A DNA stretch of 21,214 nt, taken from IMG/VR virus record IMGVR_UViG_3300005830_000030, positions 1-21,214 of that record. One strand, given 5' to 3'. The stretch is from a virus. The position numbers and the translations under genes were made by a program. Within the stretch, counting starts at the first letter, position 1; each line of letters begins with the position of its first letter. A model generated the notes under the pieces. The model made no database searches, was not told the origin of the DNA, and saw only the letters and a program-made list of their open reading frames with translations. Positions 1-6,732 of the stretch are shown here, in pieces.

Positions 1-704
1 CTATTGACTTCTGGAAGCATCTGCGTCGCATCAAAAGTCTCTTTAAGGTGCTCTCTAGCCTGCACTACATTATCTGCCGTTTTGCCGGTAGACGCTTTGT
101 AAAACTTTAATAAGGCTTTTTCGGAGTCTTGAACGTTGGCCTCAGCTATTTCTTTTCCCCACCTTTGTTCTATCTCTTTCTGGGGCACTCCCATCTCCCT
201 CAATAGAGGTTGTAATGGTATGTGAGAAGTCCCATATTTGACGTTGAAATTCCGTTCTTTAGGATCAAATCCAACACTAAAGCCTCGTCCTTTGGCTAGA
301 TTGAATGAAGATTCCAGCTCCCCGTTGTCTTTAACCCGAGCGTATACGCCAGATTTCAGTCTCCACTGATTATCTATCTGATACTCTTGCCCATCTACTA
401 TTTGCGAATGCCTACGCGTAGTCTTGGGCAAATTGAACAAACGCATGGTCTGCTCATCAACGGTTTTTCCGGTAGTTACGTCTTTTAGGGCGACGCGAGC
501 TTCGACAGGTACGGCCCACGTACGTCCTTTGATTTTCGCCTGCTTTTGGGAGCGGATGTCGTCTATGCTAAGGTCGTCTTTGATGTTGATTTCTTTGAGC
601 TCTAACGCGTGCTTCTTTCCCACTATAGGAAAAATACCATTAATTGTATCGGTAACCCTACCTTTTAGAATCGTGAATCCCTCTTCTGGAGACAGTCTCG
701 CCAT
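1..704 (-). CDS. RNA polymerase beta subunit-like protein, N-terminal part (cut by window edge)
   Basis: This open frame is read leftward from ATG at 704-702 and has no stop before base 1, so 234 N-terminal residues are visible. An in-frame TAG lies 12 codons upstream, so this is the only ATG; AAAGGG about 8 bases before it is a usable ribosome-binding site. Residues 89-127 follow the RpoB pattern: a short 'lP.tt' segment, a 'ivdGqEy.i' turn, then 'R-x-K-S-G-V-Y'. Bacterial RpoB has 'iP.MTe.GtFiiNG.Er...RSPGVY' there. Residues 134-174 continue it ('GRGfsvgFD...IPLqpLLREMGVP', like 'RGawleFe...kLPvtvLLRalG'). The catalytic region lies outside the window, so activity cannot be judged. I infer a phage-encoded multisubunit RNA polymerase component that would transcribe phage promoters. 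The call rests on remembered family patterns, not an alignment. Confidence 0.68.
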   Translation of the reverse strand, partial: MARLSPEEGFTILKGRVTDTINGIFPIVGKKHALELKEINIKDDLSIDDIRSQKQAKIKGRTWAVPVEARVALKDVTTGKTVDEQTMRLFNLPKTTRRHSQIVDGQEYQIDNQWRLKSGVYARVKDNGELESSFNLAKGRGFSVGFDPKERNFNVKYGTSHIPLQPLLREMGVPQKEIEQRWGKEIAEANVQDSEKALLKFYKASTGKTADNVVQAREHLKETFDATQMLPEVN

Positions 705-895
705 AGATGTGCCCTTTCGTCCGATCCTCGAGAATTCCTAGACTCTCTTCCGGTGAAAGACTTTTGCTGCATACACTTTATACCGAAAAGCTAACAGATC
801 ACAGCCCGCCGTTGCAAACGAAATAACTTCGCGTAGTTGGATATAAGATAGATGTAAGTAGTTACGGCAATTATCACACAACAGGAGGAATCAGA
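705..895. promoter_or_regulatory. Divergent control region between RpoB-like gene and rightward small-gene cluster
   Basis: These 191 bases hold no convincing gene and must carry the start signals for both the leftward RpoB-like gene and the rightward cluster. The rightward side ends with AGGAGG (883-888), 7 bases before the ATG at 896. It contains GGATATAAGA at 839-848, a 10-mer repeated in the other rightward control region. On the leftward strand a TATAAA box occurs (about 777-782 on the plus strand), but I see no good -35 box at the right distance. No clean sigma70 promoter can be assigned, which would fit phage-specific promoters. Confidence 0.5.
839..848 (+). promoter_or_regulatory. Shared 10-base motif GGATATAAGA, copy 1 (candidate promoter core)
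   Basis: GGATATAAGA begins 57 bases before the ATG at 896. The identical 10-mer at 10789-10798 begins 55 bases before the ATG at 10844. An A-rich stretch, AAATAACTTC here and AAAAAACCTC there, precedes each copy with a gap of 7-8 bases. The TATAAG core resembles a -10 box, but no -35 consensus lies 16-18 bases upstream in either copy. It may be a promoter for a modified or phage-encoded polymerase. Confidence 0.4.
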
Positions 896-1051
896 ATGAT
901 CGACCAGATCTACTCGAACGACCCGAATGACCCGAACGACCAGAGGGACAGTATGGTGGATTTCAACGACTTGGTTCGAGACCAAGTCAATGGAGACACA
1001 TACAGCCAGGACAGCCAAGACTACAGTTCTTACGACGAAGATAGTGATTAA
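896..1051 (+). CDS. Small, extremely acidic protein of unknown function (51 aa)
   Basis: The ATG at 896 follows a strong AGGAGG (883-888) with a 7-base gap, so this short frame is very likely translated. The protein has 14 Asp and 1 Glu against 2 Arg and no Lys, a net charge near -13. Asp recurs about every third residue from 9 to 29 (including two Asn-Asp-Pro units), and the tail is rich in Asp, Ser and Tyr. No Cys, hydrophobic core or membrane segment is seen, so it is probably disordered or structured only with a partner. Small acidic phage proteins are often DNA mimics or inhibitors of host enzymes, but that is inference; no family is recognised. It is first in the rightward cluster, which fits early expression. 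Its stop codon overlaps the next start (TAATG). Confidence 0.65.
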   Translation: MIDQIYSNDPNDPNDQRDSMVDFNDLVRDQVNGDTYSQDSQDYSSYDEDSD

Positions 1052-1149
1052 TGCTCTTAAGACTATTCGCCTTATCAATAATAGTAGCTTTCATAGAGGA
1101 GGTTGCTGACGCTCTCACAGAAATAATGGAGAGCGTTAAAGGCGGATAA
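1051..1149 (+). CDS. Putative small membrane-associated peptide (32 aa), coupled to upstream gene
   Basis: The ATG at 1051-1053 shares its A with the stop TAA (1049-1051) of the acidic-protein gene, a typical coupled junction. There is no strong Shine-Dalgarno of its own. Residues 2-16 form a hydrophobic helix of Leu, Ile, Phe, Val and Ala with one Arg. A short amphipathic acidic segment and a Gly-Gly end follow. One short helix could sit in or on the membrane; no family is recognised. It is too short for coding statistics to prove, so the call rests on the overlap geometry and plausible composition. A GAGGAGG inside it (about 1096-1102) has no start codon at the right distance. Confidence 0.42.
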   Translation: MLLRLFALSIIVAFIEEVADALTEIMESVKGG

Positions 1150-1180
1150 ACAGGTAGCGGGAAACCCCGCATCTGAAGAT

Positions 1181-1187
1181 GGAGGAG
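1181..1187 (+). promoter_or_regulatory. Ribosome-binding site deciding the start at 1191
   Basis: GGAGGAG lies just upstream of the ATG at 1191 and inside the longer frame from 1179, so the shorter start is preferred. Confidence 0.7.
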
Positions 1188-1190
1188 GCC

Positions 1191-1640
1191 ATGCCCGAAC
1201 ACCGTATAGGTGAAGGAGATGTATGCACGATATGCGGAGAATATCTCCTAGGTGATGACCGCCCCCTAACTCTCGTTGAATCAGGAAGGATGGATCCAAT
1301 GAAAAAGGATCCATCTTTCCTGAAATTTATTCCTGATTATCTATGCGAAGATAGCCAGGAATCGGAAGACGCACTGGTAGATGTGTTCCACACAGAATGC
1401 GTCATAGCCAATGCCATAGAGGGAGATTGGGGACGGTTCAGTCCCCTCCAATGCGATGCCTGTGAGGCTCGATTTCTGCGGGATATCCCACGATGGGCCT
1501 TTCGGTTTCGAGTTGGAGGGGTAGATTTGGAAGGTTTCTTCGTAGCTGACAGGAACCCTGCCAACTCAGCAATACTCTGTCCAGAATGTTTCAAGATGCA
1601 AATAGAGGACGGGTATTTAGAAGATGCAGAAGGATACTAA
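1191..1640 (+). CDS. Zinc-binding protein of unknown function (149 aa)
   Basis: An ATG also exists at 1179, but GGAGGAG at 1181-1187 lies inside that extension and points to the ATG at 1191, which I take as the start. The protein has four metal-ligand clusters in order: Cys-x2-Cys near the N terminus (residues 12-15), His-x2-Cys in the middle, then Cys-x2-Cys, and a last Cys-x2-Cys near the C terminus. Three CxxC knuckles and one HxxC could bind two zinc ions in a RING- or treble-clef-like arrangement. No known family is recognised and no catalytic motif is seen. It ends the small rightward cluster; its stop overlaps the stop of the leftward portal gene. A role in binding nucleic acid or host protein is possible but unproven. 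Confidence 0.7.
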   Translation: MPEHRIGEGDVCTICGEYLLGDDRPLTLVESGRMDPMKKDPSFLKFIPDYLCEDSQESEDALVDVFHTECVIANAIEGDWGRFSPLQCDACEARFLRDIPRWAFRFRVGGVDLEGFFVADRNPANSAILCPECFKMQIEDGYLEDAEGY

Positions 1641-4600
1641 ACTAAGGAGGATTCAGGCCCGCGCCGTGCCGGTTTCTGCTCAGGCAGAGGCCGCGCGGCG
1701 GCTTGGGCCGACCTAGTAGGACCCCCACCTGCCATTAGCCCTAAAACGATGTCATGGAGTTGCGGCTGTTTTTGTTTAAGTACAGCCAGTGCCCTAGGTC
1801 TCTCGCTGGGTCCTAGCGATGACACCCTATCAGCAATCTGTCTGCCGAGCAGTAGAATATCTACGTTTTGCTGACCGGCTAAGGATTCCCCTGTAGCGCC
1901 AGGAGGTATCCTCTGCACTGACTGCATGGTCAGTGGTGATTGCACCTGAGGTGATCCAGCTAGTAACTCTGGTTGGCGCGGCGCAGGTTGCAGTTCAGGA
2001 GGAGACGGTGGCGGTTCCTGTCCCTGCTGCTGAGCCATCTGCTCTTGCATCATCTGACTCTGCTGTTGCCCTTGAAAAGCTGCTTGATCTTTGGCCGCCT
2101 CGTTTTGGATGGCCATCTGCATCTGCATTTGTTGCTCTTGGGCTTTATTTTGCCACTTCATAGCAGACATCTGGGCTTCACCCTCTATCTCTGCCTGCAG
2201 CAATCTCTGTTTCTTCATCGATCCAGCACGACGGGCAGCCTCACGCTCCATGATTTCGTCTTCTTTATAGGAGTCGTAATCCGCATCGGACAAGAGAGAC
2301 TCGTCCGACAGTTTTCCGGATTGATTTAACTGGAATAGGTACGCTTTCCTCTGTAAATCATCCGCCATTTTAAACGGTTTGAATCTTGCTCTGACCGAAG
2401 GCCACCCAAGCCAAGAAGACGTCTGGCGTATGACCCACTTAAGCAGAGATAGATGATCCTGGAGATACCCCAAAAAGGTATTCTCCAGCATACGCAAACT
2501 GACATTGCTGCCAGAATAGGACAGACCACCAAAAATCAACTCAGTGGGCACCCCCATGCCGGCCACTATCTGCTCGGACCACACCCTTATCTCCTGACTA
2601 AGGAGTAGAGCCCTGCCGTCTCCTCCAATAGACTGGTGTCCAAGAGGGAGAGGCATGATTGGTATGTAATTTGAGTCCGATCGCCAACGTTTGATTTCAC
2701 TAGCAACCTGATCCCTCCAATCCTGTAAATTTACGGAAGTGTAGGGATCTGAAGTAGCAGTACCTGCCTGGGGGAATATTACCCGAAGAGGAACGATATG
2801 CTCCAGCGCAATACTATTTTTAGTGGCTGTACCTGGGGTGCAGAATGTGGTGTCTACGGCAACTTTGAAATCTATATACTGCTCTTCTTCCACTTCTTCT
2901 ACGGAGCATATTCTAGCTGCGAAATAGTCCTTCCAGAAAAAGCCGCTTTTGCCGGATACTACTTCTGGCCCGTAACCGCTTTCCCAAAGGGCCCAAAGCC
3001 TATCTGCCGAGGAATTGCACACTGTCACATTATAAGAGCCTTTACTCCGCACTTCTCTGCCGTCTATCCAGGTAACAGTGGGCTTTAACGAACCGATGGC
3101 AGCAATACATCCAAAATGCAACATCAATCTGTACGCATCATATGCTTGATCTCTACTAGATGATGTCACGGCAATACTAGCCGTTGTTGACGTGCCGTCG
3201 GCCTCCCACAAGCCCTTGAGATACGACAACTTTACTTCGTCTGTACCCGTTAAAATTTCGTTGGGTGCTCTCTTTTGCCTAGCAGTGCCTGGAATCAATC
3301 CTTTAATGAGTTTACGCACAATAACGTCGGACAACACGACTGTATTAACAGTCGTTCCGTATTCCACGGTCGCCTCGACCGAGAACGCGTTGTGTATAGC
3401 ATCTAGCAGTGGAACAAAATTATCCTTTTTGCTTAGACTGAAATTTACATGCCGCGACCCACAACTACCATCCCCAGCGTACCACCCCAAGATGTAAGCC
3501 AGATCCTTGGTCATGGGTATACTACTGGGCATACGCTTCGGGACGCGACCCTCCTTCACTGCCCTCTTCGCCACCCGACCAGGATTATCATGCTTTACCG
3601 AGTCGCCGCGCTCTAACGCCTCAAATGCAGAAGCAGTGCTTTCCGAACAACCACTGTAAACAAAGTCATCAGTTCTGCGCAGTCCAGTATATTTAGCCAC
3701 GTCTATCGATGTCTCACCGACAGGTAAACACCTAGGATAAAGCACATATTCCCCGACCCCAAGCTGGCCAGCGGGACAGAGTACCTCTTCGTAGAGGTGC
3801 GGATTGCGCAATATTACTGACGATCTCTGGGAATCTTTTGTATCAGATCTGCGGGCTTCTTCGTTTCTGCGAATGGTGAAAACTGGGTGCTGAGGAGAAT
3901 ACGTTGTCGGGAATCCCCGAAGCCCAGTCAAAGTGATCTTTCGCCCAATCTCGTCTTCTCTGGCGTCTCTGTACCACTTGTCTTCTACTTCTCTCCAATT
4001 GCCGGTGTGCGTACGCACTAGGTCACCTACCTGCACATCATCTGCCAACACCAAGCCACTGGGCGTCTCAATCTCACTACTCAGAGACACACATTCTTGC
4101 GCCTTGCGTAAGATCTGGAGATAGAATGTGTCCTTCAAGACAGGCAAGATCATGGGCGTGCCCCATCCTCTATCCTTGCCAGCCAACGTCGGTCGCTTGA
4201 AGTGGTAGATGTTGTCTTTGGAGAAAACGACAGCTTTTTTTAGCTTCAAAGCATCGATGAACAACTGTGGAACAGTCTCTACAGTAGACTTCTTTCCTAT
4301 AATGATGTCGTTACGTATCTGATTAGGAATATCGTAGTAATATTCGTATTCTCCGGTGATCTCGTTGTAACGTATATCTACATTTTCAGGATTCCATCGG
4401 AGAAGTCTTATTCCTTTAGGAGCCCGTATATAGTGATCATAAGACCTCACAGGCCCATGATTACCACAATTGGGGCACTGCATATGGAACTGGAAATTTT
4501 GGAACCTATATGTAGAGTCCTTTGCCATGTGCTTAGACTTGCAACTAGGGCATTCCAGAATCTTTATAAACGGGTAAAATATAGAGACTAGAGCATTACC

Positions 4601-4939
4601 GTAGGTGTAATAGTCCAGACCCACTTCAATTTGGAACGCGCGGTAACGCAATTGCTCCAACAAAAAAGAGGTCCACCGCTGCTTCATCTCTGGACGTTCG
4701 GTATCGAACAATATGTCGGTGATGGGGTACTCACTCATCTTGAAAACTACTGCATTGATGAGAGGATTCACCAAGAAGTAATACCTACACCAACGAAACA
4801 TCTGCTTAACAGTGGCGGGTAAGTAGGTATGTGCGATGTCAAAGAACGGGCTAGGATACTGCAGTCCGTTATCCTGGGATCCGCCCATTCGTCCGCTGAA
4901 CCTTGCATCACCTTGGGTACTTGTTACTCCTAGAGTCAC
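1637..4939 (-). CDS. Portal protein precursor with in-frame intein (1100 aa; about 674 aa after splicing)
   Basis: The start is GTG at 4939-4937, directly after the upstream stop, with AGGAGG (4948-4953) 8 bases before it. Extein residues 1-282 and 709-1100 make a portal-type protein: an N-terminal 'yPsPFFDiahtYLP' region, a central alpha/beta core, and after the intein 'ALEHIVPLRVIFPQAG', 'GGDGRALLLSQEIR' and 'GMGVPTELIFGG', as remembered from portals of large phages. Portals form the dodecameric ring at the capsid vertex through which DNA enters and leaves. Unusual parts are a zinc-ribbon-like insert (Cys130, Cys133, Cys155, Cys158) and a C-terminal tail rich in Gln, Met and Pro (about 920-1010). 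Residues 283-708 are an intein, described separately. This is the last gene of the leftward virion block, and its TAG overlaps the stop of the convergent zinc-protein gene. Confidence 0.85.
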   Translation of the reverse strand: MTLGVTSTQGDARFSGRMGGSQDNGLQYPSPFFDIAHTYLPATVKQMFRWCRYYFLVNPLINAVVFKMSEYPITDILFDTERPEMKQRWTSFLLEQLRYRAFQIEVGLDYYTYGNALVSIFYPFIKILECPSCKSKHMAKDSTYRFQNFQFHMQCPNCGNHGPVRSYDHYIRAPKGIRLLRWNPENVDIRYNEITGEYEYYYDIPNQIRNDIIIGKKSTVETVPQLFIDALKLKKAVVFSKDNIYHFKRPTLAGKDRGWGTPMILPVLKDTFYLQILRKAQECVSLSSEIETPSGLVLADDVQVGDLVRTHTGNWREVEDKWYRDAREDEIGRKITLTGLRGFPTTYSPQHPVFTIRRNEEARRSDTKDSQRSSVILRNPHLYEEVLCPAGQLGVGEYVLYPRCLPVGETSIDVAKYTGLRRTDDFVYSGCSESTASAFEALERGDSVKHDNPGRVAKRAVKEGRVPKRMPSSIPMTKDLAYILGWYAGDGSCGSRHVNFSLSKKDNFVPLLDAIHNAFSVEATVEYGTTVNTVVLSDVIVRKLIKGLIPGTARQKRAPNEILTGTDEVKLSYLKGLWEADGTSTTASIAVTSSSRDQAYDAYRLMLHFGCIAAIGSLKPTVTWIDGREVRSKGSYNVTVCNSSADRLWALWESGYGPEVVSGKSGFFWKDYFAARICSVEEVEEEQYIDFKVAVDTTFCTPGTATKNSIALEHIVPLRVIFPQAGTATSDPYTSVNLQDWRDQVASEIKRWRSDSNYIPIMPLPLGHQSIGGDGRALLLSQEIRVWSEQIVAGMGVPTELIFGGLSYSGSNVSLRMLENTFLGYLQDHLSLLKWVIRQTSSWLGWPSVRARFKPFKMADDLQRKAYLFQLNQSGKLSDESLLSDADYDSYKEDEIMEREAARRAGSMKKQRLLQAEIEGEAQMSAMKWQNKAQEQQMQMQMAIQNEAAKDQAAFQGQQQSQMMQEQMAQQQGQEPPPSPPELQPAPRQPELLAGSPQVQSPLTMQSVQRIPPGATGESLAGQQNVDILLLGRQIADRVSSLGPSERPRALAVLKQKQPQLHDIVLGLMAGGGPTRSAQAAARPLPEQKPARRGPESSLV
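2816..4093 (-). other. LAGLIDADG intein inside the portal gene (426 aa)
   Basis: The intein runs from Cys283 to Asn708 of the precursor, and the +1 residue of the C-extein is Ser709. Block A starts Cys-Val-Ser, then 'Glu-Ile-Glu-Thr-Pro-Ser-Gly' and 'VGDLV'. Block B is 'TYSPQHPVFTI' (346-356), with the expected His351. Two LAGLIDADG endonuclease motifs follow, 'LAYILGWYAGDG' (480-491) and 'YLKGLWEADG' (573-582), both keeping their acidic residue (Asp490, Asp581). Block F is 'YIDFKVAVDTTF' (688-699) and block G is 'ATKN'+Ser. The penultimate residue is Lys707, where most inteins have His. Removing these residues joins 'RKAQE' to 'SIALEHIVPL' with no gap in the portal fold, which supports the boundaries. 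Both splicing and homing parts look intact; the effect of Lys707 on splicing is unknown. Confidence 0.9.
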
Positions 4940-5851
4940 TTAGTAAGCCTCCTGCCCCGCTACTTGCCCAGGTCTGCGGACCATCTGCACGCCTTTATCA
5001 CCTAGTCTTCCCACTTTGCCCCCGATATAACCCCCACCCATACCCACTATTTGTCCCCCCAATATAGTAGTCGGGGCGACCATCCAACCGAGAGCACTTC
5101 CCGCACCTCGCAGGCCCTTTTCCAATCGCCCAGGTCCGCCCTCTTCAGGTTTCTCCACCAATCCCTTGCCTGCTTCATAAGCTCCCAGACCGGCAAAAAG
5201 TTTGCCCGGTCCTCCACCACGCTGCCAACCGCTCCTGATGACGTCGCCAGGACGAGTTAACATACCGTGTACTACACCAGGCGCACTCATGTATCCCTTC
5301 TTAAGGGCATCTTCCTCGAACGCGATCCTGGCTTTGGCTGCCGCAGAAGCTTTGTCCGACTTCGCCACATTCCCTCCAAAATTCTTGGCGTTGAATGTCT
5401 CCGGATCAAATCTGCCTATCAGACCTATTTCTCGAGCCTTTTCTAGTTTTTCAGCTTCAGTTTTTCCTAGACCTTTACCGGTCAAAGAGTACCGCTGTCT
5501 CTGGTAAAAGTTGCCGATTCCTTTTCTGACAGCTTCCCTACCCTTTTTTCTGGCTAATACAGTCCCACCAGCGATACCACCCCCAACTAGAGCCCCTTTA
5601 AGAGCCCCTCGAGTATACCCGCCAGGCTGGTCCGGGTCTGATGCCAAGGCGCCTCCAACAGCGCCCAGACCAGTGCCGAGAAGCACCTGCCTACCATAAT
5701 TACCACGCAACTCGCTGCCGGCCATTCCCACAGCTTTACCAATATTAGAGCGCGCAAAGCGACCCGCTGACCGTAAAAAATCACTAACAGCGGCTTCCTT
5801 ATTTAGTTCGCCATAGAAACCGATCATGTGCCTGGGAGTAATATGTCTCAT
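4940..5851 (-). CDS. Gly/Ala-rich virion-associated protein of unknown function (303 aa)
   Basis: I chose the ATG at 5851-5849 because it overlaps the previous stop as ATGA (TGA at 5850-5848). A longer frame from 5908 would overlap the upstream gene by 61 bases with no added support. After a short N-terminal segment containing 'GELNKEAAV', the protein is rich in Gly, Ala and Arg. It has several GxxxG-like stretches, for example 'LLGTGLGAVGGALA', 'GALVGGGIAGGTVLA' and 'ILGGQIVGMGGGYIGG'. Such glycine-zipper segments can insert into membranes and occur in phage internal or ejected proteins. Basic patches are interspersed, and no enzyme motif is visible. It lies immediately before the portal gene (TAA then GTG), so co-expression with the portal is certain by position. 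The function is unknown; an internal virion or DNA-ejection protein is a guess. Confidence 0.7.
   Translation of the reverse strand: MRHITPRHMIGFYGELNKEAAVSDFLRSAGRFARSNIGKAVGMAGSELRGNYGRQVLLGTGLGAVGGALASDPDQPGGYTRGALKGALVGGGIAGGTVLARKKGREAVRKGIGNFYQRQRYSLTGKGLGKTEAEKLEKAREIGLIGRFDPETFNAKNFGGNVAKSDKASAAAKARIAFEEDALKKGYMSAPGVVHGMLTRPGDVIRSGWQRGGGPGKLFAGLGAYEAGKGLVEKPEEGGPGRLEKGLRGAGSALGWMVAPTTILGGQIVGMGGGYIGGKVGRLGDKGVQMVRRPGQVAGQEAY
4948..4953 (-). promoter_or_regulatory. Ribosome-binding site deciding the GTG start of the portal
   Basis: On the minus strand AGGAGG is followed by 8 bases and then GTG at 4939. It sits within the last codons of the upstream gene and supports the GTG start. Confidence 0.75.
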
Positions 5852-6726
5852 CGCAATAGCCTCAATTGATCTTTGAGCTGTCTGCGCCGCAAAGCTAGAT
5901 AATCGCATGCAACTTTCAATTTGGCCACCTGAATATCTATTGCGGTCTCGTGAAGGATAGGCTCGTCTCCACTACCCCATGCTTCCTCCGGCAGAGACAT
6001 AATCTCATCGAATCTCTTCTTTACAGAAGCAATAGATCCTTCTGGATTATCTATTTTGGTCTCTACCATGAGCTCCAGTATCTCATCCTGGCAAAATTCT
6101 ATAGGCTCTGGAGCGTAAAACACTCCTTCTGCCACCACGCTAGCAGCAACCCAAGATTGCACTTCCTGTATGAATTCTTCCTCAGATCGCACCAGGCTGG
6201 CTATGTCTACCGCGTTCATAATCTGCGCTATGGATGGCTTTTGTATAACTTGGAAATCAGGTATATTGTTGTTTAATGCCTGGGTAATCCAGCAAAACAC
6301 TTCCCATTTATCCCAAAACCACTCATTGATGTGGAGCGTCTTTATGGCTTGTATTTTCGCGCATGTGTGATCGCTTATAGAAGGTACTCTGAAGTCTTCC
6401 TTAATCTCCTTCCACAATGTAGCCGCTTCCCACCCAAACCAATCGGTATTGTATTTGGCAAGTAATGCCAAGTCGAGCACCACTGGATGAGTGTCGTGAT
6501 GAACAAACAAATTGCGATGCGTGATAGGAGCCAACCCAGCCGGAATTCCGGCTGGGTCTATCGGCTCATTTCGTATCTCTTCGTTTGGATCTTCGACATC
6601 GCCAGCGGTTTCTACGAGTTCAGCGCTGGCATCATCCACGTCTATTACAGACGGGACACTCGCGGGCACTTCAGGCTGTCCTATTTTTTCAAGGACAGCC
6701 AATAACCTATCTTCATGGGTCGACAC
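5848..6726 (-). CDS. Conserved-looking virion-block protein of unknown function (292 aa)
   Basis: The frame opens directly after an in-frame TAG, and the first possible start is GTG at 6726-6724. There is no clear Shine-Dalgarno, and the next candidate is a TTG eight codons later, so the start is uncertain. Residues about 20-60 are acidic and low in complexity (Val, Asp, Glu, Pro) and probably flexible. Residues about 70-292 look folded, mostly helical and rich in Trp, Phe, Ile and Glu ('LLAKYNTDWFGWEAATLWKE'). The C terminus is basic and helical. No catalytic or metal-binding motif is visible and I do not recognise the family. It sits between the tandem-repeat protein (gap of 6 bases) and the Gly-rich protein (4-base overlap), so it is translationally linked to both. 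A head, neck or tail completion role is possible from position only. Confidence 0.7.
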   Translation of the reverse strand: MSTHEDRLLAVLEKIGQPEVPASVPSVIDVDDASAELVETAGDVEDPNEEIRNEPIDPAGIPAGLAPITHRNLFVHHDTHPVVLDLALLAKYNTDWFGWEAATLWKEIKEDFRVPSISDHTCAKIQAIKTLHINEWFWDKWEVFCWITQALNNNIPDFQVIQKPSIAQIMNAVDIASLVRSEEEFIQEVQSWVAASVVAEGVFYAPEPIEFCQDEILELMVETKIDNPEGSIASVKKRFDEIMSLPEEAWGSGDEPILHETAIDIQVAKLKVACDYLALRRRQLKDQLRLLR

Positions 6727-6732
6727 TGGCTA

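Noticed and set aside
424-741. Rightward 105-codon frame opposite the RpoB-like gene
   Set aside because: It lies antisense to a frame with clear RpoB-like sequence, has no ribosome-binding site and an unremarkable Ser/Phe/Arg composition.
791-1078. Leftward 95-codon frame opposite the acidic-protein gene
   Set aside because: It mirrors the Asp-rich gene as a Val/Ile-rich antisense frame; the rightward frame has AGGAGG at the right distance, this one does not.
1096-1110. GAGGAGG inside the 32-codon mini-gene as a ribosome-binding site for another gene
   Set aside because: The only start codon within the proper distance is a weak TTG that leads to no useful frame.
1973-2329. Leu/His-rich rightward frame of 118 codons
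   Set aside because: It is the antisense of the Gln-rich portal tail, which yields artificial Leu runs.
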